NCBI GenBank assembly: GCA_037176845.1
Contig: JAYKXP010000014.1
Location: 248,001 to 312,000, forward strand
Direction of reading: 5' to 3'
DNA: 64,000 bases
Origin: Paramarasmius palmivorus
Taxonomy: Eukaryota > Basidiomycota > Agaricomycetes > Agaricales > Marasmiaceae
Both the position numbers and the translations under genes were made by a program. Each line of letters opens with the position of its first letter. The first letter of the stretch is position 1. This document shows, piece by piece, positions 11,940-23,475 of the stretch. The notes below the pieces were generated by a model, which saw only the letters and a program-made list of their open reading frames with translations, was not told the DNA's origin and made no database searches.

Positions 11940-12970
11940 ATGTCGTCGATGAAAGCATACTTGGCCGAGAAATACATGTCTGGTCCCAAAGCCGACGCTA
12001 TTCTCGCACGAGTACCTCAGAAGAAGAAGAAACGAAAGGCTACACAACAACCTTCCACCTCGAATACCGGTCTCATTCAGGATGACGATGCAGGATGGGG
12101 TGAAACTGCTCAAGATGATACTGAAGACTTGGCTGAAGCTGTCGTCGAGAAGGACAGAGGGTTTAAGAAACGAAAAACTGCGGCCAGTACAGCTGAAGGA
12201 TCATCAGGCTGGACGACAATACAAGAAGGGATGAGAGTGAAGGAGGAATCACCGCCACCACCTGAAGACGAGCAGCCACAGGTCGTGGAGACGCAACCTG
12301 TAGGGGGCCTGGTTACTGCTGCACAACTCAAGAAGGTCACGTCGAAGAAGGTGGTGGAAGAGACTGCCACTGCAGAGGAAATTGCAAAGATGCAAGAGAC
12401 TGTCTACCGTGATGCATCTGGTAGGAAAATCGACACGAAGGCTGCCCGTGCTGAAGCTGCCCGGAAGAAACGTGAAAGAGAAGAACAGGAGGCAAAGAAG
12501 ATGGAATGGGGTAAAGGTCTTGTGCAACGGGAGGACCAAGAAAAAATGAAGCGCGAACTGGAGAAGCAACGAAACCGACCCTTTGCACGACGCGCAGATG
12601 ATGCCGACTTGAACGAGGAACAAAGGGCGAAGGAACTTTGGAATGATCCCGCAGCAGCGTTCTTGACGGTAACGTCTCAGCTGGTATTGTTTCCTTATGG
12701 TCAGCTGATACAGTTTTATAGAAAAAGAAAAGTAAAGGGCCTCGAAAACCGGAATATACTGGTCCGCCTCCTCCTCCAAATAGGTTTGGAATCAAACCAG
12801 GCTATAGATGGGACGGCGTGGGTGAGTCGTAATAACCTCATTTTTATAAGCGTCTCTGACCGATGCTTTTAGATAGAGGGAATGGTTTCGAGAAGAAACT
12901 CTTCCAGAGCAAGAACGCGAGTAAACGTTTGACCGCAGAGAGTTACCAATGGAGCGTAGACGACATGTAA
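11940..12970 (+). CDS. BUD13: Pre-mRNA-splicing factor BUD13/CWC26
   Basis: This is a subunit of the RES complex (Bud13, Snu17, Pml1) that helps activate the spliceosome and retain unspliced RNA in the nucleus. Three exons (11940-12668, 12722-12821, 12873-12970) give 308 residues. The N-terminus is [20 protein letters not shown], the middle is charged and disordered, and the conserved block [35 protein letters not shown] matches the family. The C-terminus, [26 protein letters not shown] then FEKKLFQ and SYQWSVDDM, is the signature that binds Snu17. It matches in all regions, so the assignment is strong. Confidence 0.93.
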
Positions 12971-13812
12971 TGCTCTCGGGAGTGTAGCTGTGCCGGGTGT
13001 TTGTGCAATTTTCATTCCTCATTGTGAGCCCCCTCGTTCCTTCATGCTCCCACTGAAGACCTGTTTTGGATACTTTCAGGCCTAAAGTCCTATCTCTGAT
13101 CAACGTCTTCAGTAAATGGAACATCATTCTCAGCTAAGTTGTCCCTCCCTGCCAGCTCCACGATATCCTGTCATGTCAGAATGTCTTGTGTATCCCCGGC
13201 ATGTCGTTATTTGATGAAGAGGTCTTTTGACTGATTCCCAATAATAAACAGGAGAAGGAAATTCAACGCGAAGACTTGTTACACTGATATTGCCAACATA
13301 CTGACCTTGCCTCGGCGGCAAGCGAAGCGTTTAATTTAATTACAAGAGAAGAACTCGCCCCAAGTTTGAGCACACGACCTGAAAACTGTTGAATAGAGTT
13401 CAAGGGAAATCGAATCTTCCGCGTGGGCTTCTGACGCACGTTCGTGCTTCGGATGTTGTCCTGTTCAGGGATTGGTTTCAAAATTGCTTAAATCCCTTTC
13501 TTACCATGTGGTACACCTCCGCCATGCCAATCGTCGGGTTGGTCGCGCCCTGCAGCCCCTGCCATCCAGCAAACGTGCCAGGTCAAAACTCGCATTATCC
13601 GCACTCTGGCGGGACTTCATCAGACTTCATCCTGGCACAAGAGCTTACCAAGTGCCTGATCTCGCTTCGGGCATCTGAAAATGATATCAAGTCAAGGTGC
13701 TAAAAGTGTCCCGCAACGAATTGCGTAACGTGCGCCGAGGTGGGTATATAAAAGAAGGAGCGTAGGTGTTGATCACTAGGTTTCAATTCCTCCTCCCCGC
13801 ATACTTCCCGCC
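12971..13812. other. Intergenic region, 842 bp
   Basis: It holds the 3' end of the BUD13 gene and the promoter of the alkaline phosphatase gene. Reading frames here have no family resemblance. The only clear element is the TATA box listed separately. Confidence 0.6.
13745..13753 (+). promoter_or_regulatory. TATA box of the alkaline phosphatase gene
   Basis: TATATAAAA lies 60 bp before the ATG at 13813. The spacing suits a short 5' leader and a regulated, TATA-dependent promoter, plausible for a phosphate-responsive gene (inference). Confidence 0.6.
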
Positions 13813-16800
13813 ATGAAGTGTACTTGTGCGGCGTTTCTCGTTACTGCCTCTCTCGTGGGCTCTGCCTCTGCTCAATACTACAAACGACTGGGTGCATGCC
13901 CTAAACTTGGCTGTGTGTTCCCTCCTGATCAGACAGAGTTCCTTCCTGGCCAGTATTTCGACGTCAGGCTCGAAGTTCACGCTCCACAGAACGGTACCGA
14001 AGCCTTCGCTGACGGGAAACCTGACGAGAGCTTCTCTTTCTGCATTCAGAAAGAAGGCGAGGAATGTGTTGACGCTGCCCAGCACTTCGATGTTTCAGAG
14101 CCAGAACTGGAGAAATGGACATTCTCGTACGTGTCATTAGCAGTTCCGCCGTTTTCTAGGCTAATTGGGCTTGTCAGCTATTGGGAGGATCTCTTTGCTC
14201 GTGACGAGAAAAAGCCAACCATCGTGAACGTGGCATCAAAAGCCTATCGCGCAGTGAGTCCGGCTTATCACCCTACCTTGATCTTGGCAGCTCAACGAGG
14301 AAATAGCTTACCCTAAACGAGCCCGGCAATTATACTGCTAAGCTATCTTACTATGGGGGAAGCGAGACTGTCGCGCACTGGACCGTTCGAGAGCCCGCAA
14401 AGGACCGTGTCGCCAAAAATGTTATCCTCTTCATTGGTGATGGTTCGTGCTCTGACACCCTTGAAACGCAGCTATGTATCTCGTTTTAACGTTTCATCTC
14501 AGGCATGACACAGTCTATGATCACCGCTGCGCGTCTCATTGCTCACAAGTCGATCAATGGAAAATACCAAACTTTGATGCAGATGGATCAAATGGAGGCT
14601 CTTGGACAGTGCGTATCAGTTAGCATATTTGCTTTGGAAGCGCTCTAAAGTAATATCCTTCTAGTCAAATGACACATTCAATTGATTCCTTCATCACAGA
14701 CTCCGCAAACAGTGCGACTGCCCTGGTAACGTGCTGAATTGCGCTCCCCAAAATTGTGCGCTCATGTCGAATCTAGTATACCGGAAAGAAAAGTACTGTT
14801 AACGCTTTGAATGTCTGGGTCGACAGCGTAGGTGTTGAATCGCGTCTCCTAAGATCGCACACTCATGTCGAATCTAGTCGTCCAACTCCTTCGATGATCC
14901 CAAAGTCGAAAGCATTGCAGAACTTTTCCGTCGGCGTACAGGTGGACCAATCGGAATGGTTTCAACCGCATTTATTGCAGATGCTACTCCTGGTAATTGG
15001 CCAAACTTATGGGCAAGGTTTAGATGGTATTGATGTCTAATTCAGCTGCCCTGTGCTCGCATACTCGTGACCGTGAGTCGTCTCGTCATCCATATGAACC
15101 TGTATTCGACCTGTACCAGCGATAACAAACTCCTTTCAGGTAACCAATACGCTCAGATCGTTTTCGAATATCTCAATGGCGCCGAGGCCCTCAACTCTAC
15201 GTTCGCTTGGCCAACAGGCTGCGAAGGACCTGATGTTGTTTTTGGGTATGTCAAGTCACTTGAACACTCTTTGTCGTTGTTCTTATCATCTGCCTAGTGG
15301 AGGAGCAGAACATTTCATCGCCGGTCCCAAATCATTCAACGGTACCGACTTCTACGAGGCATTCCAAGATCAGGGTTATAATGTCGTCTATAACAAAACC
15401 GACCTCGAGAGTGTCGGTAATGACCAGAAAACCCTCGGCATCTTCACGAGTGCGTCGATTTTGACCTGACCGATACGTATGCACTGACTCGACCTCTCAG
15501 CTGGCAACATGTACGCTCTCTTTATCAGGGAAGGTCTGCTTAGAAATCTAATACTTATAATTTAATAGGGCAAAATGGCTCGACCGCAATGTACGTTTCA
15601 TGGTTAGGGTTGGATAACTCTTGGCTCACCACCAATTTAAGGTTTATCCAGAAAACCTGCTTAACCAAAAGAACTCCCCCACTGGCGACGGTACTGACGC
15701 AGTTGACCAGCCGGGTCTCAAGGAGATGACTTTGAAAGCTATTGACATTCTACAGGCTCGTTCGAATGGCTCGGGGTGGTTTATGATGTGCGTTTGCCAT
15801 GAATGAATGTACCCGTCGACTAAAATATGTCACAGGTCCGAAGCGGCTAGCATTGACAAGGTATTAGACAAGACCGTTCCCTGAAATCAAACTGACAAGG
15901 ATCTAGATGATGCATGTTCTTGACTATGATCGCGCTCTCGGCGAATTGTTGGAACTTGATGACACCATTCGTGCCACCATTGCTCGTGAGTCTACTCGAC
16001 AGTTCTCCGTTATCGTAATGTCGAACCCGTTACTCAGATCTCGAGGAAATCGGTGAACTTGAGAATACCCTAATCGTCGTTACTGCTGACCATGGACACG
16101 GTTTCGACGTATTTGGTGGTGCCGATACCAAATACCTTGCTGCTCAAACCAGCGACCGCAAGAAACGTGACGCTGGTACGTGATGTTCCTAATAGTTTCA
16201 GCAATCGTCATCAATATCAAACTCTTCAAAAGTTGGTGTCTACGTCAACTCTGGTCTTAGCGGCTACACTGTCGAGGAAAGCATCCTGCCCACAAATGAT
16301 ACACTTGTCATTGGCGCACAAGGTCCTAACTTCCCTGTTACTTGGAACCCCCGTTATGTCTATGCTGTAAGTTGGAAGATGACATCCTTCAATATCAATC
16401 TAACAATTTCAGGCTGGGTTCGCTGCAAACCCTGATCAGTATGTAGCTACCTCTCGACTGTTAGGGTTTTATTAAGTTATTGGTTGCAGCCGCGAGGGCT
16501 ATGCCATCAACACCACTGGTCCTCGTCTTCCCGCTACCGAAGGATCTGATGGATCCTTCGAGGTCAATCCGGCAGATCAGCCTGATGGTACGTGTTTTGA
16601 GTACTTAATTGTTCATCACTGGACTGAAGGTGACGCATTTTCTAGGCTTTGTCGTCAGTAAGTACAAGCGGACCAAGAGAAACCTGAGCATCTACTAACT
16701 TTATTCTAATAGACGGTACTCTTCCCACATCGGCCGACCAAGGTGTCCACTCTCTCACAGATGTTTCCGTATTCGCAAACGGGCCTGGGCACGAGAAATT

Positions 16801-16935
16801 CCGTGGTGTTTGTAAGTCGAGTCTTTCTTCGATTGGAGTACTCTGTCATTAACAGCACGTGTAGATAACAGCATTGACATTTTCTTCAAAATTGCCGATG
16901 CTTTGGCGTTAGGTGAAACCTCTGAAGACTGTTAA
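13813..16935 (+). CDS. Secreted alkaline phosphatase
   Basis: This metal-dependent phosphomonoesterase starts with a signal peptide (MKCTCAAFLVTASLVGSASA), so it is secreted or vacuolar. About 17 short introns interrupt it. Family landmarks after splicing: NVILFIGDGM (metal ligand), SIDSFITDSANSATAL (nucleophilic serine within DSANSAT), TGKKSTVNALNV, STAFIADATPAAL, GGGAEHF, AASIDKMMHVLDYDRA-like, TLIVVTADHGHGFDVFGG (metal ligands) and QGVHSLTDV (HS metal region). The order and length (about 590 residues) fit fungal PhoA/Pho8-type enzymes. An N-terminal domain (residues about 20-150) precedes the catalytic core. The stop at 16933-16935 follows GETSEDC. Two of its introns are mutually homologous (listed separately). 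Confidence 0.9.
14726..14776 (+). repeat. Intron copy A within the alkaline phosphatase gene
   Basis: This 51-nt GT-AG intron is homologous along its whole length to the next intron (14828-14877). The last 16 nt (CTCATGTCGAATCTAG) are identical and most differences elsewhere are transitions. Confidence 0.8.
14828..14877 (+). repeat. Intron copy B within the alkaline phosphatase gene
   Basis: This 50-nt GT-AG intron is the partner of copy A, from which it is separated by a 51-nt exon encoding YTGKKSTVNALNVWVDS. The exon is not itself repeated, so this does not look like a tandem duplication of exon plus intron. Confidence 0.8.
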
Positions 16936-17605
16936 GTTCATTGGAAGCACCAACCTCGAAAAACTATTTGTAAATGATATTATTCCTATGGCGCTCATAT
17001 ATACACCCATGTAAAGCATGACTCATGATTGAGATACACCATGAGCAACATCAAGCAAACCCGTGTTGTCATGATTAACGATCTTCGGTACTTGATCATA
17101 TCCTGGGTGCTTCCCCACAACACTGCTACAAGCAGTGTCAGGATAGGTCAATATTACAGCGCCAAGTGGGCAATCACATGTATGCAAAACGAAAACGATG
17201 CCGGAGTGGGGTTCATGATGTGCTTGAGCGTTTTGTCAAACTCTGGTCAACTCGCATTCTTCCTCGACACTGCGACTTATGGTATACATTGTGCCCTCTT
17301 ACCACCCTCGTGGATTATCTGATCGAACTAGGCTGATTCCTGGTCATTAGGGCTCAGTATGCGGTGTTTCCGGTCTTTTTATGAACGCCGTCACTCCCGA
17401 ATAAAGGGTCGGAGTTTTTGGATCTCAGCCCCTCCCCCCTTCTACTCAGAGTGACTCCTCCGGTCTCGCTAGAATTAAAACTTTCTTCCTTGAAGAAAGT
17501 TTGTAGCACACTCCGGTAGCCATAGTTATAAAAAGGCACACCTCTTCTCCTGACGGTCATTCTTCATCTTCCACGCCTCTCGCCCCCAAGTTTATCTCCA
17601 ATAAG
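16936..17605. other. Intergenic region, 670 bp
   Basis: It contains the 3' end of the phosphatase gene, a perfect palindrome at 17478-17502 and a TATA box at 17527-17534 for the next gene. No coding sequence is supported. Confidence 0.6.
17527..17534 (+). promoter_or_regulatory. TATA box of the aldo/keto reductase gene
   Basis: TATAAAAA lies about 72 bp before the ATG at 17606. The palindrome AAACTTTCTTC-CTT-GAAGAAAGTTT sits just upstream and could be a regulator site. Confidence 0.5.
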
Positions 17606-19777
17606 ATGGCTGCTCCAGGACATGTGTGAGTTCGATTTAGCACACTAATCCAAGGAGTCCACTGATCCTCTGTAGCAACATGATGGACGATGTGCTCATT
17701 TCTCAGCGTTGGTCCCTTCCTCTTGAATTTAATGTTGATTTTCTGACAAGTACATGATAACTAGTCCCGACGTCTATCCTTAGGTCTTCGCTGAGGGCTC
17801 TGGTTTCCCGAGTACCTACTGCCCGTCAGGTCTTTGTGGAACATGTTCGCCGTCGCCTAAGAGAATCGCCACCATCTTTTGCACCGCCCGGAGAACTGTT
17901 TCATGCTGCGAACCCACGTTATGCGGAATTCATGGCATTAACGAGATGTCTGTTTTCCAGCAAAATGGCTATTGAATCGTTACCATAGTAAGCACGGGCC
18001 ACCCCGATTTCCCTAGACATGGTCCTTATCTGACTCTTCAGTCTGGTCCACCTACTCAAATCGGTTGTGGAGGCCGGAGCTTCATGGTCGGCAAACGATA
18101 GGCTGGAAAGGTCCCTCGAGCGAGCGTGTGGTGATATTGTTCAAGCCGTACAAGCATTGAAAGAGACACTCGCGGCCTCCAGCCCCGAAAAACAACAACT
18201 TCTCCAAGCTAGATTAGCTCTAGCTGAGTTGTCAAATGCCATTTATGCTTGCGACAACTATTGTTCGTCGCGCAGCCTGTCTTATCCTTTTGGTCGAGCC
18301 CAGCATCAAGTCCAGGATTTTCTCGCCACACTGGAGCCGACTGCATACATCCGCAGATGCACGGTTCACCTGCAACTCGATGTCTCTGTCGACCAAACAG
18401 TTTCTACGTCCCTCGAGCAAACACGAATCGGGACATTGACGGTCCCGAGACTGTTCAACGGACTTTGGCAAATGTCGTCCCCTGCGTGGGGATGGGCATC
18501 CAGCATAAAGCAGACTGCGGCACTAGCTCAGTTGATACAATGCGGCTTGCTTGCAACCGATATGGCGGACCACTACGTGAGTGAAGGGCTTCTTCGAATG
18601 GCGGAGTGAACTCACTTTGGTCACAGGGTGACGCTGAATTGATATATGGCGGCTTCCGGAACTGCCTGAGGCCGGAAGTGCGAGAGCAAGTAATTGCTGC
18701 TTCTAAATGGTGCGTCTTCCGGCCGATAGAAGGCCCCATAACTGCCCACACCGTACTCGACGCGGTGCAGGAACGCGCGGTAAGATTGAAGGGAAGGATA
18801 GATTTGTTACAGGTAGATCCCTACCCCCAGTTGATGAACTTTAAGATGCTGACTTGTTGATGCTCCTGTAGTTTCACTGGAACGATGTAGGTGGCGTTAG
18901 GGGCATCACCGCCGAGTGAGTGTTAATACTGACTTTACCTTTCCCTTGCAGTACGAGGATAAGGGGTACCTTGCTGTACTCGTCGAGCTCGTCAAGCTCA
19001 CGAGATCCCATCCCATGCTCGTTTCAAACATCGGACTCTGCAATTTCGACGCCGAGCACACTGAAGAAGTATGCGAACACCTGCTATCGACGTTAGGAGA
19101 AGTAGGCGTGGTGTCGAATCAAATTCAAGTGTGTCCAGTTGATGGTATGCCTTCTGCGAGTACTGATCGTGGCCCTAGTTTTCCCTGATAGATAGTCGTC
19201 CGATGTTCAAAATGGCCCCTGTGTGCGAAAAATTCGGTATCAAGTTACTCACGTATGGAACCTTTGTCAGTCGCGTTCCTTTCCACTTTTACACCCTGAC
19301 AATTGGCTGACGGCGGTCCCCAGTGCGGCGGCTTCTTATCCGACAAGTGGCTCGGCGTTGGTCCGCCAGACATTTACTCTGAGAGCGCGGGGCTCACTCC
19401 TTCCCAGCGCAAGGTGGGTTCTCCCATAGATCCGTGATGCGTAACTCAAACGTCGTCCCTAGTATTTTGATGTGATATCTACTTGGGGAACATGGGTAGA
19501 TTTCCAGGCTCTCCTGAAAACCCTGGCGACCATCGCGGAGAAGCACAAGGTGGATATCTCTAACGTCGCTGCGAGGTGGGTCCTTGATAACCCTGTCGTC
19601 GGCGCTGTCATTGTGGGCACGAGGCTTGGAGTTTCGTGCAATCTACATTCGAATCTACGAGTCTTTTCTTTCCAACTGGACGTCGAAGATAGGGAACAAA
19701 TTGAAGCCGCTGCGCTGGGGAAGCATGCCCGAAGAATATTTGAGATGATGGGTGACTGCGGAGATGAATATAGGTAA
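17606..19777 (+). CDS. Aldo/keto reductase with an unexplained N-terminal region
   Basis: The C-terminal two-thirds is an NAD(P)H-dependent aldo/keto reductase barrel: LTVPRLFNGLWQMSS, then DMADHYGDAELIYGG (Asp and Tyr of the tetrad), IAASKWCVFRP (Lys), LLQFHWNDYEDKGYL (His), SNIGLCNFD, NQIQVCPVDDSRPMF, LTYGTLCGGFLSDKW, ARWVLDNPVVGAVIVGTR. The tetrad looks complete, so activity is likely; the substrate is unknown. The first roughly 200 residues (from MAAPGHVNMMDDVL) are mainly helical, with no family I recognise, and are joined to the barrel inside one open exon (18067-18578), so the fusion is not a gene-calling artefact. About eight introns are needed; one (18889-18951 approx.) follows FHWND. 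Confidence 0.8.
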
Positions 19778-19952
19778 ATTATTATAGAACGCTTAGGAAA
19801 TAATTATTCCAAAGACATTGCCACGTACTTTATAGTACTGTCAGTACTCATAAAACTTCATAATTCGGCGACCTTTTTCCGTCTGAGGAATTAAACGAGC
19901 AGACCAGCATAGCCTACTCACAGCCTTGAACTTTCTTCGAACGACTGTCACG

Positions 19953-20356
19953 ATGACATCCCCCAACGACACATTCCAGCTGTACGACCTTCGAGTGGAA
20001 GTTATTTGTCCGGAAGGAGCGACAATTATGTGTGGTGCGAGGCCAGGAGACTATTTTACCCTAGAAGGGGAGATGATGCGATTGCCAGAGGGTGTTGGAT
20101 TCTCAATCTACTCGTTAGGTGCGACGCATTCCTTGAGCCATAAACCAATATGCATTGAAACGACCCAGGTGCAATTCTGCCTTTGCTGGCCGCAAAGCAG
20201 CGCATCACACATCCAAACGACTGGATGTCGACTGACGCCCTCGTCGCGTGCCCAGACCCAAACTGCAAGTCGCAGCTGAAAATTATTAGAACTGGTTTGA
20301 GGACATTCAGACATTCGGATAGCACTGTAGTACCACTGACAGGAAATCTCGAGTAG
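19953..20356 (+). CDS. TIGR04076 family protein
   Basis: This small protein belongs to a family of unknown function found in fungi and bacteria. Two exons (19953-20118, 20169-20356) give 117 residues: FQLYDLRVEVICPEG, IMCGARPGDYFTLEGE, LPEGVGFSIYSL, GAILPLLAAKQR, THPNDWMSTDALVACPDPNC, and RTGLRTFRHSDSTVVPL. These conserved blocks match the family from end to end. The ATG at 19953 is the first in frame; an earlier TTG-initiated extension is not credible. Cys residues in MCGA and CPDPNC are conserved in the family and could bind a metal (inference). Confidence 0.85.
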
Positions 20357-20659
20357 AGCGGACCCAGGACAAGCGAAATGCCATGTGTAGTTCCTGGGAG
20401 GATGTTTAGAATTTAGGAAGCGTTAACAGGCATGCATGTATTGAATACTTCACTTCTTGACCCTATCCTTCACCAAAACCAGTCATAAGAGCAGTCAAAA
20501 TGGTGTTAATTGGATTAGACCAAGGGCAGTCATTGTCATTTGCTCGCCGTGCACGATGACTGACGGTGCTTGACTGCATGAATGATGATCAATCTCCCGA
20601 ACCGCCATGAATGAAGTCCAAAAATTGGCTTTCGCACCTTTCCCAAAACATTCTAGGAG

Positions 20660-22340
20660 ATGTACCGCTGCTGTGGACCCAGAAAGGGCAAGGAATCCAC
20701 CATCGTTCACTTCTCGTCCAACCCCGCTATACTTTCAATCGCCTCGGGCGCCCGTGAAGACCGACTTCATGATAGGCGAAACTTGAAGGAACTAGTGAAA
20801 GGTAGATGCCCGAGTTTGTTCACGGCTTTTGAGACTTCTTGGTGGCTAGCAAGGTATGACAATGTCGTTCTGAGTTGATGGGTGGTGCTGAAAAAGAGCA
20901 GTGGGCATGCACAGACTCTTTACTCGGTGTTCGCCGATTTCTCTCAAACGGATCCCATTTGGTACAGAAGACAGCTTCTACGTCTGGCGGATGGTGGTAC
21001 ATTGTGCGCTTGCGATGGTTTCAGGAGATTTTCAAGAGATTAACCTTGACCAATCTTAGAGGGCTGGATTTTGCACCAGTTGACACAACTCAATTGGACG
21101 ACGAATCCCCAATTGTCGTGGTACAGCATGGCCTCAGTGGAGGCAAGATATAGTTCTTTCTTAACAGTTGTCCTGGCTAATTCTTTCCTGCCTTGTCAGG
21201 ATCATACGAGCCCTACCTAAAAGCAATAATTGCTCGCGTCACGGCTTCGAGGGATCGTGGTGGTTTGGGATATCGTGCTGTTGTTGTTCACCATCGCGGA
21301 TGTGCGTGAGTTTCAGTGTTTCTCGAATTTCAGTCACTAAGTAAACTCGTAGGTGGAGGTGTGCAAATAACTTCACCAAAATTTTACACAGCAGGAGTGA
21401 CTGAAGATATCCAGCAAGCACTGTTATACCTTTCCTATCGATATCCTCGCGCACCTTTGCATGGCCTCGGTTTCTCCCTTGGTGCAAATATGATGACTCG
21501 TTATGTTGCTTTCGAAGGAAGACACAGCCGGTTGCGGTCAGCCTGTGTATTGGCTAATGTAAGTCGGATGATCATTTATTTGTCCGACTGCCACAGTAAT
21601 TTCCTCCACAAAGCCCTGGGACCTAGCTGCTAACAGCGATAGGTGGGTACTGCTTTGATCCAAATTTCCTTTACCTAACGTGGCTTTTCAGGTTAGAGAG
21701 CACCTATGTCGGCAAATACGTATATAACCGCGCCCTGGGAGGAAACCTTGTTGCCCTCATCAAACGTCACCACAAAGCTCTGGCGCTCGATGACCCAACT
21801 CAACCTATCGCCCTTGCTATTCCCCGGCTGCTTTCCGTCCCAAATCCCACACTCACACAGTACGACGACGTGTTTACGAGGTTTATCGGTGGACCATCCC
21901 ACGAAGGTTACCCTTTTCCAACGGCAAATGCCTATTATCACCATAACTCAAGCCACCATCTAGTGAAGGACATACAAGTTCCGTTTCTATCTATCAACGC
22001 GGCCGATGATCCGGTGGTGCAACATGTTCCGACGATGGACCACGATTATGAGACGCAGGATAACCCTTTTGTCGTCATGGCGCTTACTTCCGGGGGCGGG
22101 CATTTGGGGTGGTTCAAGGATTCTTCTGGGGAAAGGTGGACGACGAGGCCTGTGCTGGAATGGTTAAGAATGATGGTGGAAGATGTGAAATTGGACTGTA
22201 TTAAATTTCCGAAAGTACATGTCGACAAAGAAGGTTTTATCAGAGAAGAAGGCAGACCTTTACTTGGATGCAGAGAGTGTGAAGGGGGAGGTTTGATAGA
22301 TGCCAATGGAGGCGAGAATGGGGTTCTGCAAGGATTATAA
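20660..22340 (+). CDS. ABHD1/ABHD3-type α/β-hydrolase (EEB1/EHT1-like)
   Basis: A serine hydrolase of the AB-hydrolase-4 family; yeast relatives EHT1 and EEB1 make or cleave medium-chain fatty acid ethyl esters. After splicing: VKGRCPSLFTAF, WWLASGHAQTLYSVF, LADGGTLGLDFAP, VVVQHGLSGGSYEPY (oxyanion HGLSGG), VVHHRGCGGVQITSPKFY, GLGFSLGANMMTRYV (nucleophile Ser), INAADDPVV (Asp) and TSGGGHLGWF (His). The triad is complete. One intron (21143-21199) has a GC donor. The ATG at 20660 is the best start seen. The 3' end is convergent with the ExoX-like gene 97 bp away. Confidence 0.88.
21143..21199 (+). other. GC-AG intron in the ABHD-type hydrolase gene
   Basis: The exon ends AGTGGAG and the intron begins GCAAGA, ending GTCAG before GATCATACG. 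Only this splice restores the conserved HGLSGGSYEPY; no GT donor gives it. Confidence 0.7.
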
Positions 22341-22436
22341 TCAGAACGCCAGCTAAGTAGACTTTGTCCCACAATATGCTACTCGCTTCCAATTGCCCAC
22401 CTCACGTCCTAAACCAGAATAATATTTCACTATCCT

Positions 22437-23320
22437 TTAGACGAAACGAGAATAATCTTCCTTTAGCCAACCAAGAGACGCATCCCCAAGTTCAAAATAC
22501 TCGCAGCCATTGTTCCCTCCGCCGCTATACCTGATGCCTTCGATCCGTTTTGCAATCTTACAACGGTTGAGTATCACCAAGGATGTACATATAGTAAACA
22601 TTCACGCACCAGATCACGAACCTCCCAATTACCAAGTGCCCTTACACCAGCTCCATGCTGTTTCTCTATTTCCTTCAAGCAAGCGACGATCTCTTTCTTG
22701 TAGCTCTGTTTTAAGCTACAATGTTCAAAGCCACTTATCGGATCTTCATAATGATCCAGCTCCTCATCCGACGACCCTTCATTTAGGTCAGGACATCGTG
22801 AAAGACATTCACGGAGTTTGATGACGGCCAACGAATCGTCAGGTAACTTTTCCTCCGGTGATGGCCTTGCAGGATACTCCCTGTGATATCCGCGCCTGAT
22901 AAAATCTTCGAGGGCCTTGATCTTCTCTTCCTCGACGTCAGGTGGAAAGTCATGTTCATAGCGCATTGTCATGAACACTTCGAGCGCATTTGCGCATTCC
23001 TTGTAGAGCCACTCAGGAAGAACCCGCCGTACGTCTTCGTATCTCTGCTTCACCGACTTGATGCCACGATAGACGGGATGAGCCTGCAGGAAGGCCTCAA
23101 TCCCGGCTTTCAGATCGGGTCTGTTGTTGGGGATACCCTGGTCGGTGCACCATAAAATATAATCCCAGGGAACCTCGTTGATAGTTCTCCCTTTGTGTTT
23201 GCCAAAGTTGAACTTGTACTCAGCTCCCCGTCGTGCGGCTCGTGGACGAGTGCCGGAGGTCGATGGGGCTGAGGGATGCGAACTTTGTTTTGTGTGCTTT
23301 GACCGGGGCTCTTTGGGCAT
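22437..23320 (-). CDS. ExoX-like C-terminal domain protein (paralogue 1)
   Basis: The N-terminal part contains YKFNFGKHKGRTINEVP followed by DYILWC, the short domain found after exonuclease X and in many fungal proteins (ExoX-like_C); it is not itself a nuclease. A family-specific helical region follows, with VLPEWLYKECANALEVF, YPARPSPEEKLPDDSLAV and SYKKEIVACLKEIEK. A final intron follows WEVRDL and leads to IAKRIEGIRYSGG and a stop at 22437. Function is unknown. Gene and next gene are tandem paralogues on the minus strand. Confidence 0.7.
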
Positions 23321-23475
23321 GGTGGTGGTGTTTGGGCAAGCTGCGGATGTCTCACATTTAACTCATGTTTCAAATCGAGGCAACGCCAAGTCGGAGATAA
23401 AAATACTTCAATATACAGGGTTCAACTACCCGAGCTATATATGGTCTTCTACTGAAGATTTCCAGCCTTGGGCCC

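Noticed and set aside
17478..17502. Heat-shock element in the aldo/keto reductase promoter
   Set aside because: The TTC and GAA units are three bases apart rather than two, so it does not fit the HSF consensus; kept only as a palindrome.
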